DNA of 64,000 nt from an uncultured Lactococcus sp. (GTDB taxonomy: Bacteria > Bacillota > Bacilli > Lactobacillales > Streptococcaceae): contig NZ_CAKPUG010000007.1 in assembly GCF_934191625.1 (NCBI RefSeq), forward strand, positions 1-64,000, given 5' to 3'. Shown here one piece after another: positions 1 through 8,352 of the stretch. Under the pieces are notes generated by a model. The model made no database searches. It was given only the letters and a program-made list of their open reading frames with translations, and was not told the DNA's origin. Position numbers and translations under genes: made by a program. Each line of letters starts with the position of its first letter. Within the stretch, counting starts at the first letter, position 1.

Positions 1-3
1 ATT

Positions 4-76
4 GGGAGTTTAGCTCAGCTGGGAGAGCATCTGCCTTACAAGCAGAGGGTCAGCGGTTCGATCCCGTTAACTCCCA
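4..76 (+). tRNA. tRNA-Val (anticodon TAC)
   Basis: A complete cloverleaf is visible. The acceptor arm GGGAGTT pairs with AACTCCC followed by discriminator A, and the anticodon loop CTTACAA reads TAC. The 3' CCA is not encoded. It is the first of six tRNAs in a tight array whose promoter must lie upstream of the window. Confidence 0.96.
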
Positions 77-115
77 TTGAATATGTTATAATATATTCAA
101 TGACAATTAAATATC

Positions 116-196
116 GGAAGGGTAGCGAAGAGGCTAAACGCGGCGGACTGTAAATCCGCTCCTTCGGGTTCGGGGGTTCGAATCCCTCCCCTTCCA
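116..196 (+). tRNA. tRNA-Tyr (anticodon GTA)
   Basis: Class II tRNA of 81 nt with a variable arm. Acceptor GGAAGGG pairs with CCCTTCC plus A, and the anticodon loop CTGTAAA reads GTA. Second tRNA in the array. Confidence 0.96.
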
Positions 197-203
197 TAGC
201 TTT

Positions 204-274
204 ACGGGCATAGTATAAAGGTAGTACAAAGGTCTCCAAAACCTTTGGTGTGGGTTCAATTCCTGCTGCCCGTG
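204..274 (+). tRNA. tRNA-Trp (anticodon CCA)
   Basis: Acceptor ACGGGCA pairs with TGCCCGT plus discriminator G, and the anticodon loop CTCCAAA reads CCA. It begins only 7 nt after tRNA-Tyr, so the two are processed from one transcript. Confidence 0.95.
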
Positions 275-285
275 TTTATATTATG

Positions 286-358
286 GCGGATGTGGTGAAG
301 TGGTTAACACACCAGCTTGTGGCGCTGGCACTCGCGGGTTCGATTCCCGTCATCCGCC
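286..358 (+). tRNA. tRNA-His (anticodon GTG)
   Basis: Acceptor GCGGATG pairs with CATCCGC, and the anticodon loop TTGTGGC reads GTG. The G at 285 can serve as the extra G-1 opposite discriminator C, as expected for tRNA-His. Confidence 0.95.
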
Positions 359-365
359 CTTTTAA

Positions 366-437
366 TGGGGTATAGCCAAGCGGTAAGGCAAGGGACTTTG
401 ACTCCCTCATGCGTTGGTTCGAATCCAGCTACCCCAG
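366..437 (+). tRNA. tRNA-Gln (anticodon TTG)
   Basis: Acceptor TGGGGTA pairs with TACCCCA plus G, and the anticodon loop CTTTGAC reads TTG. Fifth tRNA in the array. Confidence 0.95.
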
Positions 438-467
438 TTCAAATATTTTATTTGAGAAAAGTCTGTT

Positions 468-551
468 GCCGAAGTGGCGGAATAGGCAGACGCGCCAGAC
501 TCAAAATCTGGTTCCTTCACGGGAGTGCCGGTTCGACCCCGGCCTTCGGCA
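468..551 (+). tRNA. tRNA-Leu (anticodon CAA)
   Basis: Class II tRNA of 84 nt with a long variable arm. Acceptor GCCGAAG pairs with CTTCGGC plus A, and the anticodon loop CTCAAAA reads CAA. Last tRNA of the array, followed 5 nt later by a terminator hairpin. Confidence 0.96.
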
Positions 552-556
552 TAACA

Positions 557-587
557 AAAGACTTAAGTTTATCTTAAGTCTTTTTTC
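557..587 (+). terminator. Terminator of the tRNA array
   Basis: AAGACTTAAG and its complement CTTAAGTCTT form a hairpin followed by a T run, directly after tRNA-Leu(CAA). Confidence 0.9.
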
Positions 588-650
588 GTCTAATTTTATA
601 AAACCAGCTTTACAAGATAGATAGTAAGTTTAAAAAAAGTTAACTAAAAA

Positions 651-687
651 AAAACGGAACCTCCTAAATAAGAGAGGTTCCGTTTTT
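651..687 (-). terminator. Terminator of the P-type ATPase gene
   Basis: A long stem (AACGGAACCTC with GAGGTTCCGTT) is flanked by an A run on the left and a T run on the right. It can stop transcription in both directions. It lies just past the stop codon of the minus-strand ATPase gene. Confidence 0.88.
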
Positions 688-688
688 T

Positions 689-3295
689 TTATGCGAGGAA
701 TGTTTTATTTGCTTTTTTGATAATATTTTTTTCAACTTCAATGACTACAAAGATTACGAGAGAAAGGAGTATAGCAATGAGCCAATGTGTACTAGTAAGT
801 GGAACAAAATCAATGATGGAGCGTAATGGTGTAAGAGTGAATGTAAAAGTTATTATAAGTGAGATGATAGTTGTCCAGAAGATTGTTTTGTTTGAATACA
901 AACCATCTTGGAAAATGGAGTCATTACTTCGGGCATTGAAGATATGATAAGTTGAAGCAAGAGCCAGGACAAGGAAGGTCATAGAGCGTCCTTGTTCTAG
1001 ACTTGGAGTAATACCTGCTATTTCCACGAATCGACCAATGTAGAAACCGATGAGTGAGATAATGATAAATGTTGTTGATGAAGTAATGATACGTTGAGAG
1101 ACTCCACGAGAAAAGAGACTTTCATTGACATCTATAGGAGGTTTTTTCATTATATATTTATCTGAGGTTTCGCGACTTAAACCGAATCCTGGAATACCAT
1201 CAGCCAAAACATTGATATAGAGGAGTTGCATACCTGTTAGTGGTAACCCCCATCCGATGATGGCACCAAAAAGCATGATGAGTATTTCAGCGACATTTGC
1301 TGAGAGGAGATAGTAGATTGTACGTTTAATATTAATATAGACCCGACGTCCTTCTGCGATGGCACTGACAATTGTTGCAAAGTTATCATCTGCTAGGATG
1401 ATGTCAGAAGCGTTTTTAGCGACCTCTGTTCCAGCTATACCCATAGCTGTACCGACATCAGCTGCCCGTAGAGATGGCGCATCATTAACCCCATCTCCGG
1501 TCATAGCGACAATGTGTTTCTTGTCTTGCCAAGCCTTTACAATACGAAGCTTATCTTCTGGTGAGACTCGAGCATAAACGGATATATTTTCAATTTTTTC
1601 TTTGAGTTCATCGTCTGTCATTTTGGAGAGAGTGAGACCATCGATAACCAGATCACCTTCGCGATAAATATTGAGTTCTTTGGCAATAGCTTTAGCAGTA
1701 AGGGCATGATCTCCTGTAATCATTACAGGAATAATACCAGCAGACCGTGCTTCAGCTACAGCATGCTTACTTTCAGGCCGTGGCGGATCAATCATTCCAA
1801 TAATACCTAAGAAAGTTTGGTCCTCTTCCAAGAATTGATGATTTTCTGGAATTTTATCAATTACTTTGTATGATAAAGCGAGAACGCGCAAGGCATTTTC
1901 TGCAAAAGTATCATGTATATGGTGTGCTTCGCTAAATTGTTCCGGCACAAGACGATCAAAAGCGCCTTTTGTAATAACGAGATACCCTCCGCCTTCATTA
2001 GGTACAACAACCGTCATTTTTTTTCTGGTTGAATCAAAAGGAAGTTCTAAGAGACGCTGAGGATTTCTATCTGGATGATAAGAGTTGTGAGCAATGAGGA
2101 AGTTAATAATGGCTGTTTCTGTTGGATCACCGTGTGTTATCCATTTACCCTCATCTAGTACGGCTGTTGCATTAGATACTAAACCAAACTTGTAAATTAA
2201 ATCTTTCTCTTTATCTGAAAGTTGATTCGTGTGCCAAATATCTTCTCCTTCTACCCAAAGTCTTTGAATAGTCATCTGGTTTTGAGTAAGTGTTCCAGTT
2301 TTATCAGATGCAATGACAGAAGCATTTCCGAGAGTTTCAACAGCTGGAATATTACGGATAATGGCTTTTTTATAAGCCATATTCTCTACACCATACACGA
2401 GGGATAAGGTCACAATGACAGGAAGGGTTTCAGGGACGGCAGCAATACCAAGAATGACAGCTGTCATCATGTTTTCACTGAAAGGGATACTGCCGTGCAA
2501 TAAGTTGACGAAAAAGATAATTGCCCCCGCGCCGAAAGCAATTGCGGCAAGACGCTTCGCCAGCGAATCAATACGTTTTTGTAAGGGTGTTTTGCCTTTA
2601 ACTTGATCTTCTAAAAGCTGGGCAATTTGTCCCATCTGACTTTTCATACCTGTAGCAACAACAATACCTTTAGCTGTACCATTAAGCACGTTTGTTCCAG
2701 AGAAAACCATATTTACTTGGTCACCCAGAGGCACGTCATCAAGGATTTCACGTGAAGCATCTTTTTCTATCGGTTCGGACTCCCCTGTTAGTGAAGATTC
2801 ATCGACTTGTAAGCTATTTGCTGAAAGTAGGCGAATATCAGCACCCACCTGTTCACCTGCACTTAGTTGAAGCAGATCACCAACAACCAATTCTTCAGAA
2901 GGAAGTGTGCTTAGCTTTCCTTCTCGTATAACCGTAGAATTAGGTGCCGATAATTTTTTGAGAGCGGATAAGGCTGTTTCAGCACGTTCTTCTTGCATAT
3001 GGGCAACGATAACATTGATGACAACGATTAATAAGATAACGATTGGTTTTGTGAAGTTACCTGTATCCATCGATAGATAAAAAGCGGGAACTGAAACAAA
3101 GATTAAAACAAGATTCATTACCTCCAGGAGATGCTTTAAAAGCTTTTGAAATATACTTTTTTCTTTAGCTTCTTGAAAAATATTACTGCCGTATTTTTCC
3201 CTATGAGCATTGACTTGTTGTTTAGTTAAACCCTCTAAAGTGCTGGTTTTATAGTATTCTATGACTTTATTAATATTGCTTTTCTTATAATTCAT
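689..3295 (-). CDS. Cation-transporting P-type ATPase, Ca2+ (P2A) type
   Basis: An 868-residue integral membrane pump. All P-type landmarks are present: TGES actuator loop (170-173), M4 motif PETLP (288-292), phosphorylation site DKTGT (331-335), nucleotide-binding KGAFD (443-447), MITGD (525-529) and hinge TGDGVNDAP (599-607). An N-terminal cation-ATPase domain and about ten membrane spans surround them. M5 NVAE and M6 NVLAD keep the acidic residues used by SERCA/PMR1-type Ca2+ pumps, so Ca2+ or Mn2+ export is the best guess. The M4 motif is PETLP instead of the common PEGLP, so substrate is less certain. It is monocistronic with its own RBS (GAGGA) and terminator. Confidence 0.9.
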   Translation of the reverse strand: MNYKKSNINKVIEYYKTSTLEGLTKQQVNAHREKYGSNIFQEAKEKSIFQKLLKHLLEVMNLVLIFVSVPAFYLSMDTGNFTKPIVILLIVVINVIVAHMQEERAETALSALKKLSAPNSTVIREGKLSTLPSEELVVGDLLQLSAGEQVGADIRLLSANSLQVDESSLTGESEPIEKDASREILDDVPLGDQVNMVFSGTNVLNGTAKGIVVATGMKSQMGQIAQLLEDQVKGKTPLQKRIDSLAKRLAAIAFGAGAIIFFVNLLHGSIPFSENMMTAVILGIAAVPETLPVIVTLSLVYGVENMAYKKAIIRNIPAVETLGNASVIASDKTGTLTQNQMTIQRLWVEGEDIWHTNQLSDKEKDLIYKFGLVSNATAVLDEGKWITHGDPTETAIINFLIAHNSYHPDRNPQRLLELPFDSTRKKMTVVVPNEGGGYLVITKGAFDRLVPEQFSEAHHIHDTFAENALRVLALSYKVIDKIPENHQFLEEDQTFLGIIGMIDPPRPESKHAVAEARSAGIIPVMITGDHALTAKAIAKELNIYREGDLVIDGLTLSKMTDDELKEKIENISVYARVSPEDKLRIVKAWQDKKHIVAMTGDGVNDAPSLRAADVGTAMGIAGTEVAKNASDIILADDNFATIVSAIAEGRRVYINIKRTIYYLLSANVAEILIMLFGAIIGWGLPLTGMQLLYINVLADGIPGFGLSRETSDKYIMKKPPIDVNESLFSRGVSQRIITSSTTFIIISLIGFYIGRFVEIAGITPSLEQGRSMTFLVLALASTYHIFNARSNDSIFQDGLYSNKTIFWTTIISLIITFTFTLTPLRSIIDFVPLTSTHWLIAILLSLVIFVVIEVEKNIIKKANKTFLA

Positions 3296-3421
3296 AAATC
3301 CTCTACTCTACTTTTCTCCTATTTTATAAAAATGTTTTATAATAGAATTATAATATTTTTATCATTTATTACAAAACGATTTAGCATTAAGAAAAAGCTG
3401 TATAAATAGCTAAAAATGTGG

Positions 3422-3427
3422 TATTAT
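3422..3427 (+). promoter_or_regulatory. Extended -10 of the DUF536-like gene, apparently leaderless
   Basis: TGTGGTATTAT contains TG one base before the hexamer TATTAT. The ATG follows 7 nt later with no room for a ribosome-binding site. Confidence 0.6.
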
Positions 3428-3434
3428 GGTAGAT

Positions 3435-3905
3435 ATGGAAACGAAAACAGTAAGTGAACTTGCAGAACTTTTTGGTGTGACTCGCCAAGCGATGAATAAA
3501 CGTATCAAGCAGCTAGACGAGCAATATGTAGAGAAAAATGAAAAAAATGTTACTGTAATTAATGAGGGTGGTATTCATGAACTTGAACGCCTTTATGGCA
3601 AGGTTGTGACAGCGCAGGCGGAAGTTGTTGATGATAAGGATGCAACACAAGAACTTTCGACATCGCCAACGGACACAGCTGTTTTTGAGTTGGTTTCAAA
3701 TCTGATGAAGGACAAAAATGCAGAAATTGACCGTCTTAACCAGCAATTGATGGCCAAGGATGCACAGATTGCAGAAAAAGATAAGCAAATCAATCGTCAA
3801 CAAGAGTTGATGGAAAAATCTTTAAGTGATAATAATCAGTTTTTACTGGAAATGAAGGCTGAATCAGAAAAAGGTTTTTTTGCCAAACTTTTCGGAAAAA
3901 AATAA
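3435..3905 (+). CDS. HTH and coiled-coil DNA-binding protein, DUF536/RepX-like
   Basis: A 156-residue protein. An N-terminal helix-turn-helix region (about 3-35, with SELAELFGVTRQAMNKRI) is followed by a linker and a charged heptad-rich coiled coil (about 80-140, QQLMAKDAQIAEKDKQIN). This plan resembles DUF536 proteins, which occur on lactococcal plasmids next to rep genes and also on chromosomes. Its function is unknown; DNA binding is inferred. I chose the second ATG because the first in-frame ATG (3426) lies inside the -10 hexamer. The gene stands alone, with its own promoter and terminator. Confidence 0.75.
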   Translation: METKTVSELAELFGVTRQAMNKRIKQLDEQYVEKNEKNVTVINEGGIHELERLYGKVVTAQAEVVDDKDATQELSTSPTDTAVFELVSNLMKDKNAEIDRLNQQLMAKDAQIAEKDKQINRQQELMEKSLSDNNQFLLEMKAESEKGFFAKLFGKK

Positions 3906-3929
3906 CAGGGACATACTGTTATTTTTTTA
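3901..3929 (+). terminator. Terminator after the DUF536-like gene
   Basis: AATAACAG pairs with CTGTTATT and is followed by seven Ts. The stem begins at the stop codon. Confidence 0.85.
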
Positions 3930-3953
3930 TTAGAAGTACAAGGAAGTAGACAA

Positions 3954-3969
3954 ATGTAAACGTTTTCCT
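3954..3969 (+). promoter_or_regulatory. Candidate cre site (CcpA operator) upstream of gapA
   Basis: ATGTAAACGTTTTCCT matches the cre consensus WTGNAARCGNWWWCAW at 15 of 16 positions and carries the central CG. It lies about 40 bp upstream of the gapA -35, a position typical of CcpA activation rather than repression. Confidence 0.7.
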
Positions 3970-4008
3970 CTTCGTTCCCACGGTTGTGCCTCTTTTCCGG
4001 CTTTTATG

Positions 4009-4037
4009 TTTGCAAAATCTCAAAAAAGTGTTAAAAT
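4009..4037 (+). promoter_or_regulatory. gapA promoter
   Basis: -35 TTTGCA (4009-4014), 17-bp spacer and -10 TAAAAT (4032-4037) with an extended TG two bases upstream. The start site would fall near 4044, giving a leader of about 75 nt. Confidence 0.8.
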
Positions 4038-4118
4038 GTAAGAGTAAGTTAAATGATTAACTTAGTGATAGAGAACTTCTCTATAAACAAAATTTTAAAC
4101 CTATAAGGAGACTTACTC

Positions 4119-5129
4119 ATGGTAGTTAAAGTTGGTATTAACGGTTTCGGACGTATCGGTCGTCTTGCTTTCCGTCGTATTCAAAACGTTGAAGGTGTTG
4201 AAGTAGTAGCAATCAACGACCTTACAGATCCAGCAATGCTTGCTCACTTGTTGAAATATGACACAACTCAAGGTCGTTTCGACGGTAAAGTTGAAGTTAA
4301 AGATGGTGGTTTCGAAGTTAACGGTAAATTTGTAAAAGTTACTGCAGAAGCTAACCCAGCTAACATCAACTGGGCTGAAGATGGTGCAGAAATCGTTCTT
4401 GAAGCAACTGGTTTCTTCGCAACTAAAGAAAAAGCTGAACAACACTTGCACGCTAACGGTGCTAAAAAAGTTGTTATCACAGCACCTGGTGGTAACGATG
4501 TTAAAACTATCGTTTTCAACACTAACCACGAAATCTTGACTGGTGAAGAAACAGTTATCTCTGGTGCATCATGTACTACTAACTGTCTCGCACCAATGGC
4601 TGATGCTTTGAACAAAAACTTCGGTCTTAAAGTTGGTACAATGACAACTATCCACGGTTACACTGGTGACCAAATGACTCTTGATGGCCCACACCGTGGT
4701 GGTGACTTCCGTCGTGCACGTGCTGCAGCTGAAAACATCGTACCTAACTCAACAGGTGCTGCTAAAGCTATCGGTCTTGTATTGCCAGAATTGAATGGTA
4801 AACTTCAAGGTCACGCACAACGTGTACCAGTTCCAACTGGTTCATTGACAGAACTTGTATCAGTTCTTGATAAAGAAGTTACTGTTGAAGAAGTAAATGC
4901 AGCTATGAAAGCAGCATCTAACGAATCTTACGGTTACAACGAAGATGAAATCGTTTCATCTGATATCGTAGGTATCTCTAACTCTTCACTCTTTGACGCT
5001 ACTCAAACTGAAGTTACTACAGCTGACGGCGTTCAATTGGTTAAAACAGTTGCTTGGTACGATAACGAAATGTCTTACACATCTAACCTCGTTCGTACAC
5101 TTGAATACTTCGCTAAAATCGCTAAATAA
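4119..5129 (+). CDS. gapA: Glyceraldehyde-3-phosphate dehydrogenase
   Basis: A 336-residue glycolytic enzyme that oxidises glyceraldehyde-3-phosphate to 1,3-bisphosphoglycerate with NAD+. The NAD-binding motif [10 protein letters not shown] is at 6-15 and the active-site motif SCTTNCLAP at 151-159, with catalytic Cys152. The last residues ([19 protein letters not shown]) are the family's usual C-terminus. Codon use is strongly biased (AAC, GGT, CGT, GAA), as in highly expressed lactococcal genes. It has a strong RBS (AAGGAG), a consensus promoter, an upstream cre-like site and its own terminator, so it is a single-gene unit probably activated by CcpA. Confidence 0.98.
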   Translation: MVVKVGINGFGRIGRLAFRRIQNVEGVEVVAINDLTDPAMLAHLLKYDTTQGRFDGKVEVKDGGFEVNGKFVKVTAEANPANINWAEDGAEIVLEATGFFATKEKAEQHLHANGAKKVVITAPGGNDVKTIVFNTNHEILTGEETVISGASCTTNCLAPMADALNKNFGLKVGTMTTIHGYTGDQMTLDGPHRGGDFRRARAAAENIVPNSTGAAKAIGLVLPELNGKLQGHAQRVPVPTGSLTELVSVLDKEVTVEEVNAAMKAASNESYGYNEDEIVSSDIVGISNSSLFDATQTEVTTADGVQLVKTVAWYDNEMSYTSNLVRTLEYFAKIAK

Positions 5130-5149
5130 TTCTGTTATTTAACGTTATA

Positions 5150-5181
5150 AAACAGAGAAGCTTAGCTCCTCTGTTTTTTTG
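5150..5181 (+). terminator. gapA terminator
   Basis: AAACAGAG pairs with CTCTGTTT across an AGCTTAGCTC loop, followed by seven Ts. Confidence 0.88.
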
Positions 5182-5388
5182 TCTCTATTTTTTGAGAGAG
5201 CTTTTGAGTTTTTAATATTATATTACACTATAGGGAAGTACGAACTGAGAAGTATATTTAAAAAAGTGGGTTAGTGTCTAGGATAAAGAAAGCTGAAAAT
5301 GAGCAGGACTATCGTGGACTATTCTTATTGTAAGGTCAGCAGATGGTCAGCAAAACTAAAGCTTCTCCATAGTAGCTAGCAATTCTGA

Positions 5389-5544
5389 AGGCTCTCTTTT
5401 ATTCCAACAGGTTACAATTGGGCAGATACAGACAAGACGAAACCGCGTATTTGGCTGTCTAATACTTTTGGTCCTAGTGCACAAAGCCTCCCAGATAGAC
5501 AAAAAATAGCAGTACAAAAAGCAATTTACTATAATGTAGATTAA
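5389..5544 (+). pseudogene. Probable gene relic (C-terminal fragment)
   Basis: The 410-bp gap between gapA and the PhnA-domain gene contains an open 51-codon stretch ending in TAA. It follows an in-frame TGA (5386) and has no ATG/GTG/TTG start with an RBS. It encodes GYNWADTDKTKPRIWLSNTF and continues to an end of KAIYYNVD. The protein-like composition suggests the tail of a decayed gene; I do not recognise the family. The rest of the gap (5182-5385) shows no coding potential. Confidence 0.4.
5530..5535 (+). promoter_or_regulatory. -10 of the PhnA-domain gene
   Basis: TATAAT at 5530-5535 lies 57 nt before the ATG and overlaps the end of the gene relic. An RBS (GGAGAAA) precedes the start at 5593. 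Confidence 0.55.
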
Positions 5545-5592
5545 ACTTATAATAAACCTTACCAATAATTAAAACCAAAGAATGGAGAAAAA

Positions 5593-5934
5593 ATGGAAAC
5601 ACCTAAATGCCCAACTTGTTCAAGTGAATATACATACGAGCTTTCAGATACGACATTTGGATGCTCAGAATGCGGTATCGAATTTACACAAGCAGATTTA
5701 GAAAAAGAAAAATTTGTTGTACTTGATAGTGTGGGACAGCCTTTAGCCGATGGAGATGCTGTAATTATCATTCAAGATCTTCCGGTTAAAGGAATGCCTA
5801 AGCCTATTAAAAAAGGAACAAAAGTTAAAAATATCCGCATTAATGAATTTGGAAAAAATGAACACTTTATTGATTCAAAAATTGATGGTTTCGGATCTAT
5901 TGGTTTGAAGGGTTCTGTCGTCAAGAAAGCATGA
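5593..5934 (+). CDS. Zinc-ribbon PhnA-domain protein
   Basis: A 113-residue cytoplasmic protein. An N-terminal zinc ribbon (CPTC near residue 5 and CSEC near 27) precedes a PhnA domain (about 40-113, with LADGDAVIIIQDLPVKG). The family was named for the E. coli phosphonate locus, but PhnA itself is not needed for phosphonate breakdown in most bacteria, and nothing nearby concerns phosphonates. The function is therefore open. The length is the family's usual one. It is a single gene with a terminator right after it. Confidence 0.85.
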   Translation: METPKCPTCSSEYTYELSDTTFGCSECGIEFTQADLEKEKFVVLDSVGQPLADGDAVIIIQDLPVKGMPKPIKKGTKVKNIRINEFGKNEHFIDSKIDGFGSIGLKGSVVKKA

Positions 5935-5938
5935 GTGA

Positions 5939-5963
5939 TAAAAAGACCGTTGGTCTTTTTTAT
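5939..5963 (+). terminator. Terminator after the PhnA-domain gene
   Basis: AAAAAGACC-GTT-GGTCTTTTTT is a short stem followed by a T run. Confidence 0.85.
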
Positions 5964-6004
5964 TTTTGAGGACTAAGGTAAAAGCAGTAACACGGCTTTT
6001 CTGC

Positions 6005-6010
6005 TATAAT
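6005..6010 (+). promoter_or_regulatory. Extended -10 of recG, leaderless
   Basis: TGCTATAAT is followed by 6 nt (GAACTT) and the ATG at 6017. Transcription should begin at the A of the start codon, and there is no Shine-Dalgarno sequence. Confidence 0.75.
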
Positions 6011-6016
6011 GAACTT

Positions 6017-8023
6017 ATGAAACTAACAGACAGTATACAATATCTGAAAGGTGTCGGACCGAAGTCTTTTGAAAATTATCAGAAGTTGGGAATTTCTACG
6101 ATACAGGATTTATTACTTTATTTCCCTTTTCGTTATGAAGATTTTGCTGGACGTTCAATTTTTGAATTACTAGATGGCGAAAAAGCAACAGTAATTGGCG
6201 AAGTTGTAACGCCTGCAAATGTCCAATATTATGGCTTTAAACGTAATAGGCTTACTTTTAAGCTCAAACAAGGAGAAGCTGTAGTCGCTGTGAGCTTTTT
6301 TAATCAACCCTATTTAGCGGATAAGATTGAGGTAGGAAAAGAGGTTGCGGTCTATGGAAAATGGGAACAAAAAAAGCAGCAACTTTTGGGGATGAAAATA
6401 TTAACACAAGCAGAAGATGGTTTTTCCCCTGTTTATCACCTTACTGCAGGGATGAAACAATCCAGTTTGGTGAAAACAATTCAAATGGCTTTTGATAGTG
6501 GACTTTTATCGGAGTTAAAAGAAAATCTACCAGAATACTTGTTGAAAAAGTATCGCTTGATGTCCCGCCAAGAAGCTGTGCATGCCATGCATTTCCCAGA
6601 TGATATGGAGATGCACAAGCAAGCTTTAAGGCGCGTGAAGTTTGAGGAACTCTTTTATTTTCAATTGAAGTTGCAAGCTTTGAAGCATAAAGAGAAAGCC
6701 CAACGTTTTGGGCGCGAGGTCCTTTTTGACCAGCGGTTGATGGATGAAAAAATTAATAAACTGCCTTTTGAACTCACAGGGGCTCAACAAAAATCCTTAG
6801 ACGAAATTTTATCAGACATGACCTCACCTTATCACATGAATCGTCTTTTACAAGGTGATGTCGGTTCTGGTAAAACAGTCGTTGCTAGTTTAGCAATGTA
6901 TGCAGCAGTCTTATCTGGGCTTCAAGCTGCTATAATGGTTCCGACTGAAATTTTAGCGCGGCAACATTTTGCTAACTTACAAAATCTTTTTCCTGAACTA
7001 AAAATTAGTCTTCTTGTTTCGGGTTTAAAAGTTGCAGAGCGAAGAGAAATACTAGACAGTTTAGCAAGTGGTCAGACACAGATGGTTGTGGGAACGCATG
7101 CTCTAATACAGGAAGGTGTTGATTTTAATGATTTGGGATTAGTCATTACCGATGAACAACATCGCTTTGGGGTGAATCAACGGAAAATCTTACGCGAAAA
7201 GGGGCAAAATCCTGATGTACTTATGATGACTGCGACGCCAATCCCTCGGACTTTAGCGATTACTGCTTTTGGTGATATGGATGTCTCCATTATCAACGAA
7301 TTACCTAAAGGACGGCAACCGATTACAACCAGATGGGTAAAGCATCAACAGCTACCTGAGGTTTTGAAATGGATAAAAGAAGAACTGATACAGCAGGCTC
7401 AAGTCTATTTCATTTCGCCACTTATTGAAGAATCAGAAGCTTTAGATTTAAAGAATGCTGTAGCTCTTTATGAAGAATTAAACCAATATTTTGGTGAAGA
7501 AGCGGGCATAGGCTTACTACACGGTAAAATGAAAAATGAAGAAAAAGACCAAATTATGCAGACATTTAAGGCAGGAAAATTGTCTGTTTTGGTTTCCACA
7601 ACGGTCATTGAAGTTGGTGTTGACGTGCCAAATGCAACGATTATGGTTATTATGGATGCGGATCGCTTTGGTCTTTCCCAGTTGCATCAGTTAAGAGGCC
7701 GTGTAGGTCGGGGGAGCAAGAAGTCCTATACGATACTCGTTGCCAATCCAAAAACAGACTCAGGAAAAAATCGGATGAAGATAATGTGTGAAACACAGAA
7801 TGGATTTCGTTTAGCAGAAGAAGATTTGAAGATGCGAGGCTCTGGAGAAATATTCGGGGTGCGTCAATCGGGTTTACCAGAATTTCTAGCAGCGGATATA
7901 GTGAATGATTACAACATTTTAGAGGTAGCGCGTCAAGAAGCACAGGAAGTTTTTAAGTCACCTGAACGACCAGAATATCAGATGATATTGGCCGACTTGG
8001 ATGTTGTCGGTGGTTTTGATTAA
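6017..8023 (+). CDS. recG: ATP-dependent DNA helicase RecG
   Basis: A 668-residue branch-migration helicase that rescues stalled replication forks and processes Holliday junctions. The N-terminal wedge/OB domain (about 1-240) has the LKGVGPK motif. The SF2 core carries Walker A GDVGSGKT (280-287), DEQH (379-382), the MMTATPIPRT motif and GRVGRG motif VI. The C-terminal RecG tail is complete. The reading frame extends 17 codons further upstream, but the promoter position fixes the start at 6017 and gives the usual family length. A small membrane-protein gene follows 33 nt later. Confidence 0.97.
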   Translation: MKLTDSIQYLKGVGPKSFENYQKLGISTIQDLLLYFPFRYEDFAGRSIFELLDGEKATVIGEVVTPANVQYYGFKRNRLTFKLKQGEAVVAVSFFNQPYLADKIEVGKEVAVYGKWEQKKQQLLGMKILTQAEDGFSPVYHLTAGMKQSSLVKTIQMAFDSGLLSELKENLPEYLLKKYRLMSRQEAVHAMHFPDDMEMHKQALRRVKFEELFYFQLKLQALKHKEKAQRFGREVLFDQRLMDEKINKLPFELTGAQQKSLDEILSDMTSPYHMNRLLQGDVGSGKTVVASLAMYAAVLSGLQAAIMVPTEILARQHFANLQNLFPELKISLLVSGLKVAERREILDSLASGQTQMVVGTHALIQEGVDFNDLGLVITDEQHRFGVNQRKILREKGQNPDVLMMTATPIPRTLAITAFGDMDVSIINELPKGRQPITTRWVKHQQLPEVLKWIKEELIQQAQVYFISPLIEESEALDLKNAVALYEELNQYFGEEAGIGLLHGKMKNEEKDQIMQTFKAGKLSVLVSTTVIEVGVDVPNATIMVIMDADRFGLSQLHQLRGRVGRGSKKSYTILVANPKTDSGKNRMKIMCETQNGFRLAEEDLKMRGSGEIFGVRQSGLPEFLAADIVNDYNILEVARQEAQEVFKSPERPEYQMILADLDVVGGFD

Positions 8024-8056
8024 CTTTTAAATTGTAAATTCAAGAAAGGATAATAA

Positions 8057-8311
8057 ATGGGACTTTTCTTAGCATTTCTAGGTGGTGGACTTTCTTTGCT
8101 GAACTTTTCGGCCGAATGGCGGGTTCTTCCATTACAGTTTATCTTTACTCTCCTCTCCTTAAGTAGCATGTTTGCTTATAAAGGAAAGCGCACAAGAAGA
8201 TCGTATGAAGGAGATGGGACAAGAATCTTTACCTTTGGTTTTGCCTTGTGCTTCCTTTCCTTTATCGGATCAGCCTCTATTCTTCTGGCTCTGTTTATGG
8301 GCTGGCAGTAA
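8057..8311 (+). CDS. Small membrane protein of unknown function
   Basis: An 84-residue protein with a good RBS (GAAAGGA) before the ATG. Three hydrophobic stretches are visible (about 1-16, 24-40 and 60-82), separated by a basic loop (KGKRTRRS) that should face the cytoplasm. It starts 33 nt after recG and ends at a terminator, so it may be cotranscribed with recG. I do not recognise a family. Confidence 0.7.
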   Translation: MGLFLAFLGGGLSLLNFSAEWRVLPLQFIFTLLSLSSMFAYKGKRTRRSYEGDGTRIFTFGFALCFLSFIGSASILLALFMGWQ

Positions 8312-8352
8312 ATAAAAAAACATAAGTAGGAAATACTCCACTTATGTTTTTT
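8312..8352. terminator. Bidirectional terminator between the recG unit and mnmE
   Basis: AAAAAACATAAGT pairs with ACTTATGTTTTTT. It sits between two converging genes and has A and T runs on both sides. Confidence 0.88.

Noticed and set aside
36..239. Minus-strand open frame over the tRNA genes
   Set aside because: It is antisense to tRNA-Val, tRNA-Tyr and tRNA-Trp, and the residues merely mirror tRNA arms.
4113..4615. Two long minus-strand frames inside gapA
   Set aside because: They are produced by strong codon bias in gapA, and have no RBS or promoter.
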